Shown: positions 20,301 to 29,300 of the stretch, piece after piece
How positions within the stretch are numbered: the first letter of the stretch is position 1
Layout: the number at the start of each line of letters is the position of its first letter
Assembly (NCBI GenBank): GCA_023091735.1
Contig: JALKBU010000456.1
Coordinates: forward strand, 1 to 38,803
DNA length: 38,803 nucleotides
From: Trichomonas tenax
Lineage: Eukaryota; Parabasalia; Trichomonadida; Trichomonadidae
Reading direction: 5' to 3'
Notes under the pieces: model-generated
What the model saw: the letters and a program-made list of their open reading frames with translations, nothing else
Database searches by the model: none
Told to the model about the DNA's origin: nothing
Program-made: the position numbers and the translations under genes

Positions 20301-23300
20301 ACTGTGTGGAAGGTTAAGATTTAATTGAGGTAATGGTGACAGCGAAGGAAGATTCATTGGTGGTGGAAGTTCTCCAAGATTTAGAAGATCAACAAGCTTT
20401 GGCATTATTGGTTCAGATGAACTAAGTGGACCGATTTGTGGTAGATTTAATGTTGGTAAAGCACCTAATTCTGGCATTGATGGAGCTTTCTCTTCCTTAT
20501 TCACTGCATCATCTTCGCTATCGCTTGAAGAGGACGAAGATGACTTGTTGAGATTGAATGGTTGAAGATTATTGATTGGTGGGAGATCGAATGTTAGAAG
20601 AAGTGAAAGATCAAGATTTTGAAGTCCATTATCATCTTGTTTAGGAGTTGTTTCGTCATCACTGGATGAAGAAGAGTTTGATGAAGATGATGATTTCTTC
20701 ATATCAACTGCAAACTTCGTAAGATCTTTGAGGTCTGGAAGATTGATAGAAATATTTCCAGAAGCATCAGATGATGTTTCTTCATGAACTTGTGGTTCAG
20801 GAGCAGAGTCTAGAATCTCATAAACATTTGGTATTTGTGGTAATGCAAGATTTGGTGGACTTGCTTGGCTGCCTTTCTTCTTTGATCCGCCGCTTGGTGA
20901 TTTTGGAACAACAACTTCTGGTTGTGGTTTTTCATCATCTGATGATGAAGACGATGAAGAAGATCCGTCATCTTTTATATCAACGGTTTCTTCTTGTTCC
21001 GGTTCCAGTTCAAGAGAAGCAAGTGATTGGAGCTTTTCAGAGAATTCTTTCTTCTCTGGAGAATTTTCTTTGTCGCTGAGTGGTCCAAGATCATAATTTT
21101 GAATTGTTAATTTTGGCATTGTTATTGCATTTTCGGCTCTTTCACTACTATCATCTTCTGATGAAGTATAACTTGCTCTCCTTGGAAATGAAGCGGGCTT
21201 TTGTTCTTTCTCCTTCTCATCATCAGAGGAAGAAGAATCCTTCTTCATCCACCTTTCGTCATCTGAACTTGAGCTTGAGGATTGCTTAAATCCATTTGCA
21301 AACTCCTTAAGAGGTGAATCAACAACGTCTTCATCTAACTGTGGTCTTAATTCATCATCTGGTGAAGCAAATGATGATCTATCATTTGAAGAAGTCAACA
21401 TTGGTTTGATGAACTCGAGTTCACAGTTTTCTCTCTTAATTTCAAATGACCGCTCATCGAAATGAACCTCCAATTCTTTCTTGGCTGGTTCAACTTCAAT
21501 CTTTGGTGGAATCTGAATATTAATTGAAGGAGTTGGTTTCTCTTTATTATCTGATTTATTGTCTTCGCTATTAGAAGAACTGCTTGAAGATTGTTTAGAA
21601 ACTTTAACATTTGTTTGTGGTTCTGCTTGTTTTTCGTCAACTTCTAGTGTTGGAGCTTTTTGTGTGAATAACTTCAATGGAGATCCACCGCAAAGCATTC
21701 CATCCTCTGATTCATCTTCAAAGTTGAATATTGAATTTGTTCGTGGATGAACATCATCAGAATCAGAACTTGATTCGCTTTCTGAACTTGATTCCTTTCT
21801 AAGATTCAGTGACTTTGGTTTCGCTTCTTTTTCTTCATCGCTATCATTATCGGAATTGCTCGATGATGAGGATGAATTCTTAACACTTTCTTCTTTGTTG
21901 AAATCAAGATTAAGAGCATGCTTAAGCTCTGGAAGAGACTCTTCTTCATTCTTCAGTGGATCGAGAGGTGTAAGTTCAATGTTTTGAGTTGCATTCGCAG
22001 TAAAACTGGATTTTGGTGGAGATAACGAAGAAATTGATGGAAGTTGGAGATCATTGATTCCTGGTAATGGAGCGAGTTGAAGAGCTGCAGCATTATCATT
22101 GTTTGTAGGCTGTGGAGATAGTTGCAAAATACTTAGATCGATTGGTGGTAATAAAATCTCTGGTAAAGCACTTTGTGAAAGTTCATTTGATGTTGTATCA
22201 ATTGTTGGAAGTGTCATTGGAGGTAAATTGAATTTGAGGTCAGCTGTCTGTGGTAAACTTGGTAAAACATCAAATGGCGGAAGTGAGTTATTGTCAATGT
22301 TCAATCCGGGAAGTTGAATATCCTGTTGTTCACTGTTTTGGATGTTAATTTGAGGTAAATCACTGATTTGTGGAATTACAATATTTGGAGGATTGCTTTC
22401 GCCTGGAGGTGGTAAAACAATTGGTTTGATTTCTGGAAGAGATAATTGAGGTGGAGGTATACTTTTCGATGCTATTAGTTGAATATTTTTATCATCACTC
22501 GATGAAGATGATTGTTTCTTAAGAACAACTTGAACTGGAGGAATTTCCAATACTTTTTGTGGTTGTTCCTTTGGAGTTGATGATTCGGTCTTGAAATCTT
22601 CTGCTGGGATTCCATCAAGAACAACTTCGGGCTCGGAATCAGAATCACTCTTTGGTTTAGATTCAACATTTTCTGGAGTATTATCTTGCTTTTCTTCCAT
22701 TAAAATACTCCTTTCTAGAACTGGTTCTGCGCTTTCTTCATCTTCAGTTGACTTTTTGCCTTTTTTCATGATGACCTTCCTGACAACTTTCTTGCCTTTG
22801 AACTGTGCAACTTCTCCTGGATCTGAACAAATTGAACTTGTTCTTCCATGAACAACTCTCTGAATGACCTTTTTAACTCCTTTCTTCTTTGGAGCGCCTT
22901 CATCAGAATCGATATCTGGGATCTCTGGTTCTGGAGCTGAATAGAATGGAGTTTTTATTTCTTCTGGTGTTGTTTCTTTGATAACCATTGATGGTATTGA
23001 ATCTTCAACATCAATATTAGATTTCGGTGAATTGGTTGGATTAAATATATCAACAACTGGTTCAGGAATGTGATTTTCGATATGAGTCTCAACAACGTTT
23101 TCTTTTGGTTCTTTTTCAACTTTGGATTCAATGATTTCAACGTTTGGAGCTTCGATATCTCTTGCTTCAATCTTTAGTGGTTGTTCATCTTCTTGAACTT
23201 CATTTTCAACTTTTGGTTCGTTGTTCAAAACTTCATCTTTCTTTGTTTTCTCGCTATCGCTTTCTTCTTCATTGTTCTTCTTTGCAAGAGGTTTCTTGAT

Positions 23301-26300
23301 CTTCTTGATAACCTTCTTAACTTGCTTAGTCTTTGGTTGAGGATTATTAACATGTTTATCTTCATTTTGTTGACCAATATTGAATGCTGGAACACTTGGA
23401 AGATCCAATTTGATGACGTCTACATTATTCTTTTTTACGTCGCTGCTTTCTTCTTCTGTATGTTCTGGTGATGTAGATTTGGCAGCATCTTCGTTATTTA
23501 GCTCTGGTTTCTGTTCAGGAGCATTATCTCCTTTGGTAATTCTTGATAATTGTTCCATCAAATTATCCAAAGGATTCTCTGCGGGTACGTGAACGGATAT
23601 TGGAACAGATAGTGGAGGGGGAGGAGCCTGTTTAGGTGATGACTTAACAGGAACTATTTCATTGCCTGAATTTGGTTCTTTGAGTGCTTCATCACCCGAA
23701 GATCCAGCTTTGGCACTTTCTGTTTCTGGAATTACAAGATTTGATGATACCATTGAATCGTCTGATGACGTCGAAGCACAATGAGCCTTCTTAACTTTTT
23801 TCTTGATGATCTTCTTGACTTTAATTTTCTCATGCTCTTCGTCTGTATTTGATTTGGATGTCTTAACTGGCTTTTCTTCGATAATATCATCATCTAAATC
23901 TAAAACAATATCTCTTGTCTTGACATTATTATGGGCTGATGAATGTCTGTTGCTTGATGATGCTCTGTGTGAATATTTTCCTTCTTCTGATGAATTGCGA
24001 TGTTTGTGGTGATGTGAGTGATGCTTGGATTCAGTTTCCGAAGAGTCGCTTAACTTGACTTGATGTAGCGGTTCTTCAAGTATTGTCTTTGAGCGATGAT
24101 GTCTTCTGTGATGTTCACCATCTTCATCAATAGAACTCCTTCTTGAATGTTTGTGCGATGATTCGTGATGATCAATAGAACTTCTTCTATGATGTCCCGA
24201 AGATGATTCATGTAAATCAACTGAATTCCTTCTTGATGATTTTTCGCCATCCTTTTCATCAACTGAGCTTCTTCTTGAAGATTTCTTCTCATTATCTTTC
24301 TCTTCAGAGCTCCTTCTTGATTTCTTTTCGCTTTCTTTTTCATCAACAGAACTCTTTCGGGATTTGTTGTCAGTTTCTTTCTCAGCAGAAGAATCCTTTT
24401 TAGGTTTCTTTGATAATTTTTCAGATAAATCAGCAACAGAAGATGATTTCCTTGGTTTCTTAGTGCTTGAAACATCAGACTCAACAGATTTATGTCTTGA
24501 CTTCTTTGATGATGAAGATGATTTGGAATCAACTGAACTGTCTCTGGATTTCTTCTTTCCATCAACAGATCTGCTTCTTAATTTCTTGTCTTCTGCATCT
24601 GCTTTTCGACGCGGCTTGAAAACTATTTCGGAAATTGTTTGAGGTGTGATAGAAGAATGAGTCTTAGAAATAAGCTTTGGAGGGAATGAATCTGATAAAG
24701 CATCAAGTTCATCATCAAGAGAGAATATCTTTGACTTTTTTGTGTTCTTCGATTTATGAGCTTTGGTGCTTGATGCTGCATAATGAGAGTCTGTTGAAAC
24801 AGCTCTTGACTTCTTCATGTCTTTATTTAATGCGCTTTCAATTGATGATGACCTTGAAGGGCGAGAAAACTTTTGAGATTCTTGTGATTGAGATCTATGA
24901 TGACTGTGCCTGTGTGCGTGTTTAACAGATGGATCCATAAATATCGCAGAGTGGCTCTTAACAGGAGAAACATGTTTGTTTGGAACATCCGCGAATAATG
25001 GACCTGTTAACTCATTGAACATATTTAGAGGAGAAGGAAGTAGTTCGAATGGATCGTTCTTCTTTGGTGTTGAGAATTTCAGTTGCTGTGATGGCGATAT
25101 CTTTGGTTTTGAAGCACTAATTTCCTTCTCAGATATGATTGGTTCTGAGTCTCTTGGCTCATAAACTGTGATTTTGTCAATGGCTTCAAATGGTTTTTGA
25201 GTATATCTATCATGATCAATTCTCATGACTTCAATGCGCTTTGAATAAAGATGTGCAATAACTGATTGTGTGTTCGTCGAGAATTCTGGTTCATAAAGTG
25301 TTTCAACTTTGTTATATGCTTCAAGATGTCCATTCTTTCGATTGATCTTAACATGAATTACGACTTCCTGTTTGCGAACATATTTAATGTTGAGATGTCT
25401 GAATTCTTCATAGTTATATGGAGTAAGTTCTTTCTTTACAACATTTGGGGTCATCATTCCAGTCATTGCTTGACTAACATCAATAACATTAATGAAGAAA
25501 CGGCCGCTTTGTTCAGCAAACTTAGGAGATGCTTCGCATTTGCATTCGTAAAGTTCGAATTTGCCTGCATATGGATTCCATCTCTTTCTGAATGCTGGGA
25601 ATAAGAACTTTGGTCTGTCACTTCTCTGATTGTCATCTTCAATGAGAGATTCTTCTGGACGATCAAGTTCATTTCTTCCTTCACGAATAACTTTTCTGTG
25701 AAGAACATCAGAACCTAGGTCTTTGATTAACTCGTTTCTTTCATAGTTTTCGAATCTCTTGGCCTTCGGATTCCTTCTCTGCCTGATAAGTTGAACAAAT
25801 AACTTTCCACTGTGATCTCTATATGTGCATTGATTAGGACAGACAAAGTCTAATCCATTGAATGCTTGGAACTGCATTTCTTGTTCGATTGTTGTTAAAT
25901 TGACTTCTCCATTTGTTGGATTCTTTGCAAGTCTGACTATAGACATAAGCGGGATTGAAGCCTTTGATTTTGGTAAATCTGCAATCTTAAATGGAGGAGC
26001 TGATGTTAAATCGCGTTCGTTGATCATTTCTTCGCATTCGTAATTCTCCATCTGATTGGTTTCTGGATTGACACGATGTTTAATTGCTCTGAAGTATGGC
26101 TTTCCGTTTGGTTTTCTATAAACTGTTGGATCAACAGCGATGAACTCTGAATTGCCAATTGCATACTCAGGAATATTCTCTTCCTCAGTGAATGTCAATT
26201 TTTCACCTGTAACAGGATCTTTCTTTGTTCTAATAACAGCGATTGTTCTTGAATATTTTGGCCTCGATGGTGTTCCTGATTTTTGTTTAGTGACTTCTTG

Positions 26301-29300
26301 CAAGCAAGAAGCGTTTATTAGTCCGCTTTCTGACTGAATGACTCTGTTGATTGATCTGAATACATGTCCTGAAACTTTCCAAACATCATTTTCTTGGATA
26401 TTCAAATCTGTTTCCATCATTGTTGGAATTTCTGGAACTTCTTCTTCAGCTTCAACATTCTCAATGATTCTCGTCTTAGGATTCTTTCTCTGCTTGATGA
26501 CTCTGATAAATCGCTTGTTTGTTGTTTTACTGACTTTAATTATTGGGTTGATTGTGATGAAGTCCTTTGTTGCAATTTGTGGTTCGTGAACTTCCTCTTC
26601 TGCTTCACGATCAACGATTTCACCTGTGCGCTTCGATTTTCTCTGTTTGATGATGCTGACGAATAACTTTCCATCTTTTCCACGTTTTGAGTTTGGAATC
26701 TTTTCATCAAATGCATATTGAACTGCTTTATCTTGAATATAAACACGTTTTTCAACATTCGTAATAATTCCATCTGGTCCGTGTTCTCTTGATATTGCAT
26801 TGAGATATGGTTTTCTTTCACTATCACGATGAATAAATGGATCGAAAGCAATGTAATCTAATCCAATGATGACATCATTAGGAATATGAACATTGATAAG
26901 ATTTGTATTTCCATTTTCATCCGTTTGAATAACTGGTAATGCAATTCTTCCATTTTTGTCAACAACTGCTGTTTCCATGAATTTGGAGTAAAAATCATTA
27001 TCTCTTTGTGGTGTCAAAGCCCATGGTTGCTCATATTGAACTTTGTTGTGATCTTTATATGGAGACTTAGGAAGAGTGACCGGATACGTAATCTTCCTGA
27101 CATCATCGTCGATAATATTATATTTCGCTGGTGATTTGAAATTGAGTGATGGTTTCTTACTCATGACTTCTGGTGACATAAGTAATGAATGATATGGAAG
27201 TTGTGGTGTATTTGGAGCTTTAGTTGGAGTGATTTGTCCATTGAAAGCCAAATGCTGAGAATCTGCATCAGTTGGCTTATTTGAAAGACTTTCATCTTGT
27301 GGATTGATATGTCTGATTGATGATTTTGATGCAGAATTAGGCAGGAACAAAAGAGTTGACACATCCGAAGATTTTGGTTGTTTTGATTCCGAAGATGGTT
27401 TTCTTGATGATTTTGACTCAACAGATGACTTTCTCGAATTATTTGAAGATGATCCTGAAAGCATTGTTGGTAATGAACTCGCTGATATGTTCTTGATTAA
27501 ATCTGATCCTTTCTTAGCAGAATAAGACTTCTTAGATTTCTTGTATTTCGTTGTTGAATCAATGCTCGAGTTATGAGAGCTGGAAGATGATTTAGCGCTC
27601 TTCTTTGATGGTTTCTTCTTGGAAGCGTTTGCACTTTTCTCGGTCTCTACACTTGGATTTCTTGGTAGAGAAACATCTGAAGATGATGAGGAATAATTAT
27701 GAGGTGTAAGCAAGAGAACTCCTGTATCAATTGATGGCGGTCTGTTCTTATTCATTGCTCTTTGATTGTTCTGAGAAGAGTTTGAAGCATCTGAATCCAT
27801 TGAATCAATAACTGAATCCAAATGTCTCTTGGCTCTCTTAACAACACGCTTCTTTTCAACAACGGCTTCGCCGCCATATGTTTCTGGAACTCTTCTTAGT
27901 TTCTTCTTCAGGTGAACTTTCTTCTTCTTTGATAATTCTTTCAATGCATTCTCGATTGTTGGAATCGATCTTTCTGTTGCCAATAAATCTTTATCTTCTT
28001 GCTTAATTGCATTGAATGGTTCTGGAGAAACAAAAGGAACTTCGTTTAATGGAAGTTCAGGTAAATCAATTGGTTCCCAGACTTCTTCTTCATATTCTTT
28101 GTAATTTGGTTTCTTTACTTTAATTGTCACTGGTTTAAGCTGCATTGATGATTGCTCTGGTGTCATTGGCTCAAACACTGCTTCTCTTGATATAACTTGT
28201 TCTAATTCTCCTGTCTTTGGATTCCTTCTAATGTTAACTGTATGAATATATCTTTTGATAAGTTTTCTTTTGCATTTCTTGCAGACTTGGTCTTGATTTT
28301 CAGGTGTTAACTCTTGATTGACTGTCTTTCCGTGTTTAGTAACAGCAATGATTACATCTCCATTTTCATTAATCATAGAATCCGGACATAATTCTTCTGA
28401 TTCAACGAATTCAAGTTCTCCTGTTTTCTCATTCTTTCGGTGTGTGATAACATGAACATACATGTTTCTTCGCTTCTTTGGATCTTTCTTTTTGTCCTTC
28501 CTCTTCTGTACTATATAAATAACATCCTTGTCTGTCTCTGGATCGCGTTTTTTGTAAGAATAAACAATATCATCATTATTATTTGCGATTTGTTCTTTGA
28601 CGAGCTTTGGAACAATTGCATTGTTTTTGGCATCATAAACTAACTTGATTGCATTCAAATAAGCACCATTGTTTTCATCGAACTGTATTTTAGGAGAAAC
28701 AATGATTCCATCTTTTGTTTCAATGGCATCATGAAGTTCGATTTCCTGATCAACGAGAGAAACATGTCCTTTGCTATTTATTGCATCTTTCTTAGCAACA
28801 AATACAGGAATTCCACGTCTATTCTTTGGAAGTGTATCAACTTTCGGTAATTTTCTTACGTTTAAAGGCATTTTTGTTTCGATTAATAATTTATCTCCTT
28901 TCGAATTCATTATTTTTGGTTTAAGTATGCGCACATATGCGCTTTTGTCTGCATAGAAATGAACAATACCATCAGGCACAACAGTTCCATCTTTTGTGAC
29001 ATTTTCTTGTGGAATCTCTTCAGTTACTTCGATTGGAATTGGATTTCCACCTTTCTTGTGGTCAATGTAATGAATATAGTTGAAAACTTTCTTCTTTTTC
29101 GCCTTTGAATGTTTCTTCACTTGAACCTCAAAAATTTGTTCATCGTCATCAGATTTTTCTACAGATCTTGACCTAGCATTAGATTTCCTGTTCTTTTTGC
29201 GCACAGTGATATACTTTTTGACCAAAACTAGTTTTCTCTCGCATCCATCGCTTATTTCAGATTCAGTCGGAGAAGTTTTTGCTGAGTCATCGATATATAT

